A stretch of DNA of 64,000 nucleotides from contig JAODBC010000084.1 of assembly GCA_025463765.1 (NCBI GenBank), forward strand, positions 1 through 64,000, given 5' to 3'. This document shows positions 32,637 through 41,380 of the stretch, in pieces. This stretch comes from Subtercola sp. (GTDB lineage Bacteria > Actinomycetota > Actinomycetes > Actinomycetales > Microbacteriaceae). Every line of letters begins with the position of its first letter. Within the stretch, counting starts at the first letter, position 1. A program made the translations under genes and the position numbers. The notes beneath the pieces were generated by a model, which had not been told where the DNA came from, did not search any database, and saw only the letters and a program-made list of their open reading frames with translations.

Positions 32637-33356
32637 CTAGGGTGCCAACTTCGCCAGCGCCGATCGGATCAGGCTCGTTCGCACCATCTCGAGCTGACCC
32701 GAGATCTCGGCGGCTCGTTCGGCGACCTGGGCCCGGCTCGAGACATTGTTGCGGCGCGCGACAGGCACCAGAGCACTCTCGATGAGACCGACCTCTCGAT
32801 CTGCCGCTGCGCGAAAGCCGCGCAGATGTCGCGGCTCGATACCGACTTTCTGCAACTCCACCAGCGCCTTCAGCACCGCCAGAGCGTCGTCGCCGTACGT
32901 TTCGGATGCCGTGACCAACGATGCGCTCACCGCGTCGTTCAGCAGGGCGGCGCTCGCGCGTGCCTCACGCACCAGGTCGTCCCGCGAGTACCGGCGCGCC
33001 CCGCCGAGCATCGATGGAGCGCCGGTGAGCGCGGCACCGGGCATCGGCGGATTGAGCCCGGCGTCGACGTCGAGCAGATACTGCTTGATGACGTTCAGCG
33101 GCAGGTAGCAGTCTCGCTGCATGGCCAGCACCAACCGCAACCGCTCGACGTCGCCCTCAGAGAATTTGCGATAACCCGAGGGCGTGCGGGCCGGGCTGAC
33201 CAGCCCGCGCTCTTCGAGAAAGCGCAGCTTCGACGGGCTGACATCGCTGAACTCGGGCTGCAGAAGGGAGAGCACCTGCCCGATGCTGAGCAGGTTGGCC
33301 GCTGCGTTGCTGGGGGCGGAACGGGAATGCGGTGCGCGGGCAGAAGACGCCGGCAC
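32637..33356 (-). CDS. ftsR: MerR-family regulator FtsR (Rv1828/Cg1631-like)
   Basis: A 239-residue MerR-type activator. The winged helix is LLSIGQVLSLLQPEFSDVSPSKLRFLEERGLVSPART followed by GYRKFSEGDVERLRLVLAMQRDCYLPLNVIKQYL, matching Rv1828 and corynebacterial FtsR, which activates ftsZ. A long C-terminal helical region (about 110-239) follows. Its GTG start (33356) overlaps the FHA gene stop by 1 nt, so the two are co-translated. No ftsZ is seen in this window. Confidence 0.87.
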   Translation of the reverse strand: MPASSARAPHSRSAPSNAAANLLSIGQVLSLLQPEFSDVSPSKLRFLEERGLVSPARTPSGYRKFSEGDVERLRLVLAMQRDCYLPLNVIKQYLLDVDAGLNPPMPGAALTGAPSMLGGARRYSRDDLVREARASAALLNDAVSASLVTASETYGDDALAVLKALVELQKVGIEPRHLRGFRAAADREVGLIESALVPVARRNNVSSRAQVAERAAEISGQLEMVRTSLIRSALAKLAP

Positions 33357-33877
33357 TAGATTTCTGCGTTCGCCGCCACGTCGCGACGTGAGGGATAGAA
33401 GGTGAGCCGGAACTTGCCGACCTGGATCTCTGAACCGTCGCTGAGCAGAGCGTCGTCGATGCGTACACCGTCGAAGTAGGTGCCGTTCAGCGAGCGCAGG
33501 TCGCGAACACGAAAAGTCTTGCCGACGCGGGTGAATTCGGCGTGCCGACGAGAGACAGTCACGTCGTCGAGAAAAATGTCGGCGTCGGGGTGCCGGCCGA
33601 CGGTGGCCGTCGACGTATCGAGCAGAAAACGCGCACCCGCATTCGGCCCGCGCCGCACGATCAGCAGCGCAGAGCCCGACGGCAGAGCTGCAATGGCGTC
33701 GAGTTCTTCGCTCGACACGCCGCCTTCGAGGGCGGCGAGCTGCGACGCGAACTCCCCCGTGAGGTTGAGCGTGGTGTCGCTCGACATGCTGTCGAAGGGC
33801 CGCGCATGCTGCCCGCCATCGTCTGCCGCACCCGCACGCGTCACATTCGCGCCGGCTTGTTCGGTCTCATCTGACAT
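33356..33877 (-). CDS. garA: FHA-domain metabolic regulator (OdhI/GarA-like)
   Basis: A 173-residue regulator. The C-terminal FHA domain (about 72-165) has GRHPDADIFLDDVTVSRRHAEF and RSLNGTYFDG, with the phosphothreonine-binding Arg, Ser-Arg-Arg-His and Asn in place. The N-terminal segment SSDTTLNLTGEF corresponds to the ETTS phosphosite of OdhI/GarA, which is phosphorylated by PknB/PknG-type kinases. In actinobacteria the unphosphorylated protein inhibits 2-oxoglutarate dehydrogenase and shifts flux to glutamate. The N-tail before that motif is longer than in OdhI. Confidence 0.88.
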   Translation of the reverse strand: MSDETEQAGANVTRAGAADDGGQHARPFDSMSSDTTLNLTGEFASQLAALEGGVSSEELDAIAALPSGSALLIVRRGPNAGARFLLDTSTATVGRHPDADIFLDDVTVSRRHAEFTRVGKTFRVRDLRSLNGTYFDGVRIDDALLSDGSEIQVGKFRLTFYPSRRDVAANAEI

Positions 33878-33952
33878 CGTCGACCCTCCTCACGTCTCCA
33901 GAGTAGCCGATTCGGTGGGGGCGCCCACCAGCCTTGTGGGCAACTCCCACGA

Positions 33953-33964
33953 TACGATTTTGAT
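33953..33964 (+). promoter_or_regulatory. Leaderless-type promoter of the DUF1295 gene
   Basis: TACGAT (33953-33958) followed by six bases and the ATG at 33965. No Shine-Dalgarno sequence is present. Confidence 0.5.
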
Positions 33965-34786
33965 ATGAACCCTCTGTTCTGGTGCCTGGTTGTTTTCGCC
34001 GTCGTCTGCGTCGTGGTGTGGGTCTTGTCGATGCTGACGAACGAGCATTCCTGGGTCGATCGCATCTGGTCGGTCGTGCCCGTGGTGTACGCCTGGATCT
34101 TCGCCGCATCGGCGGGCCTGGGTGATGTGCGCCTCACCGTCGTTGCGACGCTGATCACGCTGTGGGGCATCCGGTTGACCTTCAACTTCGCGCGAAAGGG
34201 CGGCTACAAGCGCGGCGGCGAAGACTACCGCTGGCAGATTCTGCGCTCACGGATGCCCGGCTGGCAGTTTCAGGTCCTCAACATCTTCTTCATCACGATC
34301 TACCAGAACATCATCTTGCTGCTGATCACCCTGCCGATGCTCACCATGACGGCGAACCCGCGCCCGTTCGGGCCACTCGATGTGATTGCGACCATTGTCT
34401 TTGCCGGTTTTCTCATCGGCGAAACCACGGCCGACCAGCAGCAGTGGAACTTTCACCAGCGCAAGAAGGCCGAAATAGCGGCCGGCCGCCAGGCCAATCC
34501 GCGCTTTCTGCAGTCGGGGCTCTTCTCGGTGTCACGCCACCCGAACTTCTTCTTCGAACAGGCGCAGTGGTGGGTGTTGTTCTTCTTCGGCGCCATCGCG
34601 GCGGGCTCGGTACTGCAGTGGTCGGTCGCCGGCGCCGTGCTGCTCACCGTGCTGTTCATCGGTTCGACCTCGTTCACCGAGAGCATCAGCAAATCGCGCT
34701 ACCCCGAGTACGCCGACTATCAGGCCAGAACCTCGGCGCTCATTCCGTGGTTTCCGCGGCGCGGTGCGGCAACCCGAACGGCGTGA
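33965..34786 (+). CDS. DUF1295 membrane protein (steroid-reductase-like fold)
   Basis: Integral membrane protein of 273 residues with six or seven helices. Motifs of the family are WGIRLTFNFARKGGYKRGGEDYRW, and near the C-terminus SGLFSVSRHPNFFFEQAQWW with SRYPEYADYQ, resembling the C-terminal NADPH-binding part of isoprenylcysteine methyltransferases and 5-alpha-reductases. The substrate is unknown. It diverges from the FHA gene by 87 bp and precedes the DUF3097 gene. Confidence 0.88.
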   Translation: MNPLFWCLVVFAVVCVVVWVLSMLTNEHSWVDRIWSVVPVVYAWIFAASAGLGDVRLTVVATLITLWGIRLTFNFARKGGYKRGGEDYRWQILRSRMPGWQFQVLNIFFITIYQNIILLLITLPMLTMTANPRPFGPLDVIATIVFAGFLIGETTADQQQWNFHQRKKAEIAAGRQANPRFLQSGLFSVSRHPNFFFEQAQWWVLFFFGAIAAGSVLQWSVAGAVLLTVLFIGSTSFTESISKSRYPEYADYQARTSALIPWFPRRGAATRTA

Positions 34787-34796
34787 GGTCAGCAGG

Positions 34797-34809
34797 TAAC
34801 GTCACCTAG
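34797..34809 (+). promoter_or_regulatory. Leaderless-type promoter of the DUF3097 gene
   Basis: TAACGT (34797-34802) lies seven bases before the GTG start at 34810, inside the short gap after the DUF1295 gene. No ribosome site is seen. Confidence 0.45.
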
Positions 34810-35661
34810 GTGACTTTCGATCGCTACGGCTCCGACGTTCTCGCCGACTTCTCTCGCCGCCCGGTGCGCCAAGCGGCCCCCAAGCTCGAGGCGACTCTCG
34901 ACCTCGTGGTCGAAGACATCGGCACGGATTTCTGCGGGTCGGTGACCGCCGTCGACGGCAAGCTGGTGCAGCTCGAAGACCGGCACGGCAAGCGGCGCAC
35001 GTTTCCGCTCGGCGGGGGTTTTCTGTTCGAGGGGTCGCCGGTCATCCTCGTCGCCCCGGCGAAGAAGGCGCCCACCGGCACCGCCCGTACCGCTTCGGGG
35101 TCGGTCAAGGCTCCGGATGCCCGGGCCAGAGTCGCGCGGGCCAGCCGCATTTTCGTCGAGGGCCGGCACGACGCCGAGCTCGTGGAGAAGGTCTGGGGTG
35201 ACGACCTGCGCGCCGAGGGCGTCGTGGTGGAGTACCTCGAAGGAGTCGACCATCTCGGCGAGGCGCTGCGCGACTTCGCCCCGACGACCGAGCGCCGGGT
35301 CGGCGTGCTCGTCGACCACCTCGTGCAGGGTTCGAAAGAGAGCCGCATCGCCGATCAGGTGATGAAGGGCACGTATTCGGGCGCCGTGCTGATCGTCGGG
35401 CATCCGTACATCGACGTGTGGCAGTCGGTGAAGCCCGAACGCCTCGGCATCACGGCGTGGCCGAGCGTGCCGCGCAGCATCGAGTGGAAACACGGCATCT
35501 GCGAGGCGTTCGGCTGGCCGCACGACGACCAAGCCGATATCGCGGCGGCCTGGCAGCGCATTCTCGGCCGGGTACGCAGCTACACCGACCTCGAGCCCGA
35601 GCTCTTGGGCCGGGTCGAGCAGCTGATCGACTTCGTCACCAGTGGCGCAGCCGGCGAGTAG
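34810..35661 (+). CDS. DUF3097 protein
   Basis: Conserved actinobacterial protein of 283 residues with no known function. It begins DRYGSDVLADFSRRPVRQAAPKLEA, has a small beta-rich part (GSVTAVDGKLVQLEDRHGKRRTF), then a central domain starting RIFVEGRHDAELVEKVWGDDL and continuing VGVLVDHLVQGSKESRIADQV. The VEGxxD...VxVDH pattern resembles a TOPRIM fold, but the second Asp of the DxD motif is replaced, so nuclease or primase activity is not implied. It is cytosolic, with no membrane segment. Confidence 0.85.
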   Translation: MTFDRYGSDVLADFSRRPVRQAAPKLEATLDLVVEDIGTDFCGSVTAVDGKLVQLEDRHGKRRTFPLGGGFLFEGSPVILVAPAKKAPTGTARTASGSVKAPDARARVARASRIFVEGRHDAELVEKVWGDDLRAEGVVVEYLEGVDHLGEALRDFAPTTERRVGVLVDHLVQGSKESRIADQVMKGTYSGAVLIVGHPYIDVWQSVKPERLGITAWPSVPRSIEWKHGICEAFGWPHDDQADIAAAWQRILGRVRSYTDLEPELLGRVEQLIDFVTSGAAGE

Positions 35662-35736
35662 CATCGCGCGTCGCGTCGCATCGCGGAACGGGCCGGCGGC
35701 GCGCTACGCCCGGCACGCACCTCGATAATGGTCAGC

Positions 35737-36603
35737 ATGGTTACACCAGTTCTGCTGCTTCTTCGTGAACCCGCCGGCTCCCCCGGCTTCGACCGTCTCG
35801 ACCCCGGGCAGCCGGTGGCCAGCGCCTTCGACCTCGGCATCACCCGTGGCGACGGCATCTTCGAGACCATCACCGTGATCGACGGCATTCCGCAGGCGCT
35901 AGACGCCCACCTCGCCCGCTTCTCACGTTCTGCCGCGCTGCTCGAGTTGCCGGAGCCGCACCAGGCCGCCTGGCGTGAGGCCGTCTTCGCCGCAATCGAC
36001 GCGCACGACGAGACAATCGAAGCGTTCGTGAAACTGATCTACACCCGCGGAATCGAGGGCGCAGACTCCCCCACCGGGTGGGTCTCGATGCTGCCCAGCG
36101 CGGACTTCACGGCGCAACGTACCGACGGCATCGCCGTGGTGCTGCTCGACCGCGGCTATCACAGCACCATCGCGCAGACCTCGCCGTGGCTGCTGCAGGG
36201 CGCGAAGACGCTCTCGTACGCCATCAATCGCGCCGCAGCGCGGGAGGCCAACCGTCGGGGCGCCGACGACGTCATCTTCGTAAGCACCGACGGGCTGCTG
36301 CTCGAAGGGCCGAGTTCGACGGTGGTTCTGAAGCTCGACGGGCGCATCGTGACGCCCGAGACGACGCTCGGCATTCTGCCGGGCACGACCCAAGAGAGCA
36401 TCTTCGAGATCGCTCGGGTGAACGGGTATCCGACGGCATACGAGCGGCTGACGCCCGACGACCTGGCGCGAGCGGATGCCGCGTGGCTGGTGTCGAGCGT
36501 GCGGAATGCGGCGCCGATCCGCGCCGTCGACGGGCAGGCCCGCGCGGTGGATGCCGAGCTCACGGAGTCGATCAACTCGGGGTTGGCGGCGCGCACGCAG
36601 TGA
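35737..36603 (+). CDS. pabC: Aminodeoxychorismate lyase / class IV aminotransferase
   Basis: PLP enzyme of fold type IV, 288 residues from ATG 35737, probably making p-aminobenzoate from aminodeoxychorismate for folate. Motifs are FDLGITRGDGIFETI, the PLP Lys in LQGAKTLSYAINRAAAREA, and LLEGPSSTVVLKLDG with TPETTLGILPGTTQESIFE. An ATG at 35728 lies inside a GATAAT -10-like element (35724-35729), which places the probable transcript start at 35737. Branched-chain or D-amino-acid transamination is possible since family members overlap. It overlaps the next gene by 4 nt. Confidence 0.85.
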   Translation: MVTPVLLLLREPAGSPGFDRLDPGQPVASAFDLGITRGDGIFETITVIDGIPQALDAHLARFSRSAALLELPEPHQAAWREAVFAAIDAHDETIEAFVKLIYTRGIEGADSPTGWVSMLPSADFTAQRTDGIAVVLLDRGYHSTIAQTSPWLLQGAKTLSYAINRAAAREANRRGADDVIFVSTDGLLLEGPSSTVVLKLDGRIVTPETTLGILPGTTQESIFEIARVNGYPTAYERLTPDDLARADAAWLVSSVRNAAPIRAVDGQARAVDAELTESINSGLAARTQ

Positions 36604-37337
36604 GCGACACGGGCTGGGGCGGCACGGGCGCTGGTGGCACCGGCGACGGCCACGCTGGGGCCGGAGGAGGCGGGGCGCTGCCGACGAAGCGCAGTGGTGC
36701 GGTCGCGGAGAGCCGGGCATCCGTTGTCGGGCGCCGAACGTACTCAGTGGTCGATCATGCGGCAACCGGCATCTTCGCCATCGAGGGCGCGACAGCCGGC
36801 GTGCTGGCGGGGCTCGACGTGCTCGGGGTGCTCGTGGTCGGCTTCTGCACCGCGCTCGCCGGCGGCGTTCTGCGCGATGTGCTGCTCGGTGATCTTCCGC
36901 CGGCGGCATTCCGCTCGCCGTCGCGCATCGTCGTGGCGCTGCTGGCCGCCGCCTTCGCCTGCCTGATTGCCGGCGAGCTGAACGAGGTGCCGACGGGTGT
37001 GCTGTCGGTTCTGGATGCCGCCGGACTGGCCTTGTTCGCCGTGACCGGTGCTCAGAAAGCGCTCGACCACCACTCGAACGGTCTGGTCGTCGTGATACTG
37101 GGCACGATGACGGCGGTCGGCGGCGGGGTCGTGCGCGATGTGCTGCTCAACCGAGTGCCGCTGGTGCTCAGCGGAGACTTCTACGCCACGGCCGCAGCCG
37201 CGGGTGCGTTGGCTGTCTACGTTGCCACCCGAGCGAAGTTTGCGCCGGCCTGGGCGATGAGTGCGGGATTCGCGGTGTGTTTCGTGTTGCGAATCGTCGC
37301 GTTAACGTACGGATGGCAGCTGCCGTCGTTTCGGTAA
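36600..37337 (+). CDS. TRIC-type cation channel protein (UPF0126 family)
   Basis: Membrane protein of 245 residues from the GTG at 36600, which overlaps the pabC stop (GTGA). Two tandem UPF0126 repeats of three helices each carry FCTALAGGVLRDVLLGD and MTAVGGGVVRDVLLNR; a seventh helix ends the protein. Bacterial TRIC homologues are trimeric potassium-type channels. The first 55 residues are a Gly-rich, low-complexity cytoplasmic extension that is not part of the family core. Confidence 0.88.
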   Translation: MSDTGWGGTGAGGTGDGHAGAGGGGALPTKRSGAVAESRASVVGRRTYSVVDHAATGIFAIEGATAGVLAGLDVLGVLVVGFCTALAGGVLRDVLLGDLPPAAFRSPSRIVVALLAAAFACLIAGELNEVPTGVLSVLDAAGLALFAVTGAQKALDHHSNGLVVVILGTMTAVGGGVVRDVLLNRVPLVLSGDFYATAAAAGALAVYVATRAKFAPAWAMSAGFAVCFVLRIVALTYGWQLPSFR

Positions 37338-37354
37338 CGGCGCTGCCAAGCGAA

Positions 37355-37411
37355 CGAGTGGGCCCGAGGTGCGACTTCGATGTGAAGAACGTCGCACTGG
37401 GGGCCCACTCG
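37355..37411. terminator. Bidirectional hairpin between the TRIC and HtrA genes
   Basis: A 21-bp arm at 37355-37375 (CGAGTGGGCCCGAGGTGCGAC) pairs with 37391-37411 with three mismatches around a 15-nt loop, in the gap between convergent genes. Confidence 0.65.
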
Positions 37412-37430
37412 ATGAGGCGAAGCAGCTTCG

Positions 37431-39113
37431 TTAGGCGGCGGGGCCCTGAATCAGGGTGACCTTTGCGCTTTGTGCGGCGCCGGTGGCGTCGGTGTAGCCG
37501 ATGGTGATCGAGTCACCGGGCTTGAACGACTTGAGCGTGCTCGTCAGGTCGGATCCTGAAGCGACGGCAGTGCCGTTCACCGCGGTGATCGTGTCACCGG
37601 CGACGAGTCCGGCCGAAGCGGCGGGGGTGCCGTCGATGACACCGGCGACGGATGCACCGGCCGTCGTGCTCGAACCGGTGCCCTGGCCGCCGACCCCGAG
37701 GCCGGAGGTCGCGGAGCCGACCTCGATGCCCAGGAACGCCGGGTAGCCGATGACGATGGAGTCGGTCGCGGTGCCCGACAGAATCTGCTTGGCGATGCTC
37801 AGCGCACTGTTGATCGGAATCGCGAAGCCGGTGACGTTGCTCGAGCCGCTCGAAGCGGCGGTGTCGATGCCGATGACTTCGCCGTCGGAGTCGAGCAGGG
37901 GCCCGCCCGAGTCGCCGGCCTCGATGTCGGCCGAGATCTGGAGCATGCCCGTGAGCGTTTCGCTCGCCGCGCTGCCTTCGGCCTCGGTGGTGACCGACTG
38001 GTTCAGCGCGTCGACCGTGCCGGCGGCTGCCGACAGGGTGCCCGTTCCGCCCGCGTTACCGACGCCGGTCACATCGTCGCCTGCCGCAACGGAGTTCGAG
38101 GTGTCGATCTTCGCCGTGGTGAGACCAGATGCGTCGGCGAGCTTCAAGACGGCGACATCGTGCGTCGCGTCGGTGCCGACCACCGTCGCCGTGTAGGTCT
38201 TGCCGGTTTGCCGCACGGTCACGGTGATGCTGGTGGATCCTTCGACGACGTGGTTGTTCGTGAGAATCTCGCCGTCGGAGGTGAGAACGATGCCGGTGCC
38301 GGCCGCTGCGGCGCTTTCGTACTTCAGCTCGGTGTTGATCAGAACGACACCGACGGACTGTGCATCCGTTGCGTCGGTGGCGGCCGAGGTGCTGGTGCCG
38401 GCGCCCGAGCCGGTCGAACCCGAGCCGGTCGAGCCCGAGCCGGTCGAACCCGACGAACCGGAGCCGCTGCCATAGCCGTAGCCGTTGCTGCCCGAGCCGG
38501 GAACGAAGCCGTTGCCGGAACCGGTCGAGCCGCTGCCGGTCGATCCGCTGCTGCCGGAGCCGCCATTGGTGGTACCGGTGGTGCCGTTGTCGATCACCGA
38601 GGTGTGCGAGGAGAAGGCGCTGAGGGCGAGCGGCACGCCTGCGGCGAGGGTGGCGCCGACGCTGGCGCCCCCGACCAGGAGTGCGGCGGCTGCGGCGCCG
38701 AGGATCAGAAAGGTGCGGGGGCGCCAGACGCGGTCGGAGTGCGTGTGATGGGCCTGCTGGGGCTGCACGGGTGCGGGCTGCTGAGCGTAGGGCTGGCCGG
38801 GGTACTGCCGACCGGCGTACTGCTGGCCTGGGTACTGCTGACCTGGGTACTGCTGCTGTGCGTACTGCTGGTCGAGGTTCGGGGTCTGCGGGTAGGCCGC
38901 TGGCTGTGCGTTGAAGGGCTGGGCGTTCGCGGGCTGGGCGTTCGCGGGCTGCGCGTTCACGGGCTGCGCGTTCACGGGCTGCGCCGGAATCGCGGTCGGT
39001 GCGACGGGGGCGACTGGTGCGACGGGAACAACGGGGGCGACCGGGGTCTGAGCGACGTCGGCGACGGGCTCGACCGGCGACGGCTGGTCTGCTGCGGGCT
39101 GTGGGGTTTCCAT
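37431..39113 (-). CDS. HtrA/DegP-like membrane serine protease with PDZ domain
   Basis: Extracytoplasmic quality-control protease of 560 residues. ATG 39113 follows AGAGGAAGAA. The cytoplasmic N-terminus (1-130) is Pro/Gln/Ala-rich with NAQP and YPGQQ repeats, then one membrane helix (about 135-155), a Gly/Ser/Thr linker with (GSTGS)n repeats, and the trypsin-like domain with His288 (TNNHVV), Asp319 (ATHDVAVLKL) and Ser402 (AGDSGGPLL). A PDZ domain closes the protein (GTPAASAGLVAGDTITAVNG). The catalytic triad is intact. The first residues are repeated at the DNA level in 15-bp units. Confidence 0.94.
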   Translation of the reverse strand: METPQPAADQPSPVEPVADVAQTPVAPVVPVAPVAPVAPTAIPAQPVNAQPVNAQPANAQPANAQPFNAQPAAYPQTPNLDQQYAQQQYPGQQYPGQQYAGRQYPGQPYAQQPAPVQPQQAHHTHSDRVWRPRTFLILGAAAAALLVGGASVGATLAAGVPLALSAFSSHTSVIDNGTTGTTNGGSGSSGSTGSGSTGSGNGFVPGSGSNGYGYGSGSGSSGSTGSGSTGSGSTGSGAGTSTSAATDATDAQSVGVVLINTELKYESAAAAGTGIVLTSDGEILTNNHVVEGSTSITVTVRQTGKTYTATVVGTDATHDVAVLKLADASGLTTAKIDTSNSVAAGDDVTGVGNAGGTGTLSAAAGTVDALNQSVTTEAEGSAASETLTGMLQISADIEAGDSGGPLLDSDGEVIGIDTAASSGSSNVTGFAIPINSALSIAKQILSGTATDSIVIGYPAFLGIEVGSATSGLGVGGQGTGSSTTAGASVAGVIDGTPAASAGLVAGDTITAVNGTAVASGSDLTSTLKSFKPGDSITIGYTDATGAAQSAKVTLIQGPAA

Positions 39114-39317
39114 TTCTTCCTCTCGGGGCCCGAAGTGGGCTGAGACAAGACAACGCCCCGAACTTATGAACAAGCTATGTGGTGGTCTGATTTTGTCTGG
39201 GAGTCGTCTTTACGACGGCTGAGCATTATTCGCCCGTCTCACTGCACTGTGGGCGTGCCGTTCCGCGCCCGCACAGCCACACGGGCGCCGATTGTCGGCG
39301 GTGTTAGCCGGCTCCAT

Positions 39318-39345
39318 TTGATGCAGCTGCCAGGGCAGTTAAGCT
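39318..39345 (+). promoter_or_regulatory. Sigma-A-type promoter of the coiled-coil gene
   Basis: TTGATG (39318-39323), 16 bases, TAAGCT (39340-39345), lying 58 bp upstream of the ATG at 39404. The rest of the 290-bp gap between the divergent htrA-like and coiled-coil genes has no gene that I can see. Confidence 0.5.
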
Positions 39346-39403
39346 GGTTACCGGGCAGACGACAACTCGCACCCGCAGAATTATCGAAGCCACGAGGAGC
39401 ACC

Positions 39404-40981
39404 ATGACTGACGACTCCACCGCAGAATCGGGCAAGACGCCCGAAAACGTCGACAAAACTGCGCCTGCCATCGAAGACGAAACGACATTCGATGCACCGA
39501 CATCGACGACAGAAATCGCGACCACCGCAACACCCGGCAGCAGCAGCGCCGTCGTCAGGCCGGTCAACGCGACCGGGTACGTGCTCACGCGGCGCGACCG
39601 CACAGCTATGAAGATGGTCGATTGGGCCGTCGGTTTCGGCTCGGCCGAATTCCAGTCGCGCTACAAGCCGGTCAGCGACGAACTCTTCACCCACCACTTC
39701 ATCGACCCCACCGCCCGGCCCGCGTTCGTGCCGCCGGCCATCGCCAGCGTCGAACAGCTCGACCAGACGAGCGACCCGCTGGAGATCATCCGGGCCCACC
39801 TCGGCGTGGTCATCGACGATCGTCAGGCGCGCGACAAGGCCCGGCTCGATGCCCAGACACACTACGAAGAGGCGAGCCGCACGCTCGCCGAGGTCGAGGC
39901 CCGTGCCGAACGCCTCGACGCAGAGCTGGCCGAGACCACCGAACGACTGCGGGTCGCCGACGCTGAGATCGTGACGCTGAACGAGCGGCTCGAATCCGAG
40001 GTGTCGGGGTTGCACGCCGACTACTCGGCGCGCATCGACGCCCTCAACGCGCAACTCGAGACCGATACCGCCGAACAGCGTCTTGCCCATGAAGGCGAGA
40101 TCACCCGGCTTCAGGGCGAGCACGCCGCGGCCCTCGCGCTGCTCGCCAGCGCACACGACACAACCGTTGGCTCTCTGACGACAGGTCACGAAACGGCACT
40201 CGCCGAGCTGGATGCCCAGCACGCCGCCGAATTGGCCGATGCCGATGCACAGCACGACGAAGCGATCGCCGCGCTGCAGGCCGAGCACGACGAGCGACAC
40301 AGTGCCGCGGCGCTGCAGCTCGCGGCGGCCGTTGCGGCAGCGGAGCTCACCACACGGCACCTCACCGATGCGCGACTCGAGGCGAGCTCGCTCACCGCCC
40401 AGCGTGACCGGGCGATCGCCGAGGCATCGGAATGGCGCAGTCGGCTCGAGCAGGTCGTCGCCGGGCTGGCGGGCACGGCCGATGTCGGCGAGTGGACTGC
40501 GGACAACGCTCCGGATGCCCGGCTCATCGGCTACGTCGAACAGACTCAGCTCGAGCTCACCACACAACTCGAGCTCGCGCAGGCCACCCTCGACGAGATC
40601 GAAGACGTGGCGACCGCGCAGCTCGTCGACGAGAACGAGACCAGCGACTACGCCATCGGGGCGAACGACGCGGCCGTGCTGGTGCTCAACTCGCTGTACG
40701 GCGAGGGTGAGGCTGGGGAGGTCGACGGTTTCGAGGGCGAGGGCGACGACGGGGTCGTCGACCCCGAGGGCGACAGCGGGGTCGACAAGGTCGAAGCAGA
40801 GGGCGACGAGCTGGTTGCCGACGGAGCGCAGAGTGACAGCGTGACCGATGAAGCCGACGTCGACGAAGTGACCGAGATCGACAACGCCGATGCCGAGTTC
40901 GAGAACGCTCTCGGCGGCGAGGTCGACGTCGATTTCGAAAACCACTTCAACGCGAACACACAGCAGAACCGCGCCTCGTGA
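39404..40981 (+). CDS. Large acidic coiled-coil protein of unknown function
   Basis: A 525-residue cytosolic protein preceded by GAGGAG 6 nt before the ATG. The first 60 residues are Thr/Ser-rich and disordered; a small globular part follows (RRDRTAMKMVDWAVGFGSAEFQSRYKPVSDELFTHHFIDP); residues about 145-395 are a continuous coiled coil rich in Glu, Ala, Leu and His with heptad spacing; the last 110 residues are extremely acidic (repeated EGDD, DEADVDE). It has no signal peptide or membrane helix. It is not DivIVA or SMC by motif. A scaffold or septal/polar structural role is possible but is a guess. Confidence 0.8.
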   Translation: MTDDSTAESGKTPENVDKTAPAIEDETTFDAPTSTTEIATTATPGSSSAVVRPVNATGYVLTRRDRTAMKMVDWAVGFGSAEFQSRYKPVSDELFTHHFIDPTARPAFVPPAIASVEQLDQTSDPLEIIRAHLGVVIDDRQARDKARLDAQTHYEEASRTLAEVEARAERLDAELAETTERLRVADAEIVTLNERLESEVSGLHADYSARIDALNAQLETDTAEQRLAHEGEITRLQGEHAAALALLASAHDTTVGSLTTGHETALAELDAQHAAELADADAQHDEAIAALQAEHDERHSAAALQLAAAVAAAELTTRHLTDARLEASSLTAQRDRAIAEASEWRSRLEQVVAGLAGTADVGEWTADNAPDARLIGYVEQTQLELTTQLELAQATLDEIEDVATAQLVDENETSDYAIGANDAAVLVLNSLYGEGEAGEVDGFEGEGDDGVVDPEGDSGVDKVEAEGDELVADGAQSDSVTDEADVDEVTEIDNADAEFENALGGEVDVDFENHFNANTQQNRAS

Positions 40982-40991
40982 CGGTGTCGCC

Positions 40992-41363
40992 GTGACCGAG
41001 CTGCTGTCAGCCCGCGTCGACAGCTGGGCGTGGGCGGTTCGGCTGTTCAAGACCCGGTCTGCCGCCACAGCGGCCTGCCGGGCGGGTCATGTGCGGGTGA
41101 ACGGCGAGCGCGTCAAAGCCGCAACAACGCTTCACGTCGGCGACGAGGTGCGCATTCGAAGCGGCGGGTTCGACCGCATCGTCGAGGTGCGTCGACTCGT
41201 GGTGAAGCGCGTTTCAGCGCCTGTCGCCGCGGAGTGTCTTCTCGACCGCACTCCTCCGCCCCCACCGCGCGAGACGGTCGCGCTGGTGGCCCTCCGCGAC
41301 CGCGGGGCCGGTCGGCCCACCAAACGCGAACGCCGCGAGGTCGACAAACTGCGCGGCCGCTGA
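40992..41363 (+). CDS. S4-domain RNA-binding protein (Hsp15/HslR-like)
   Basis: A 123-residue protein from GTG 40992, 10 nt after the coiled-coil gene, so probably co-transcribed. The S4 domain reads RVDSWAWAVRLFKTRSAATAACRAGHVRVNGERVKAATTLHVGDEVRI. The C-terminus RGAGRPTKRERREVDKLRGR is the basic tail typical of Hsp15 proteins, which bind 50S subunits carrying a stalled nascent chain. Confidence 0.9.
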   Translation: MTELLSARVDSWAWAVRLFKTRSAATAACRAGHVRVNGERVKAATTLHVGDEVRIRSGGFDRIVEVRRLVVKRVSAPVAAECLLDRTPPPPPRETVALVALRDRGAGRPTKRERREVDKLRGR

Positions 41364-41380
41364 GCCGGGCCGGAGCGCGC

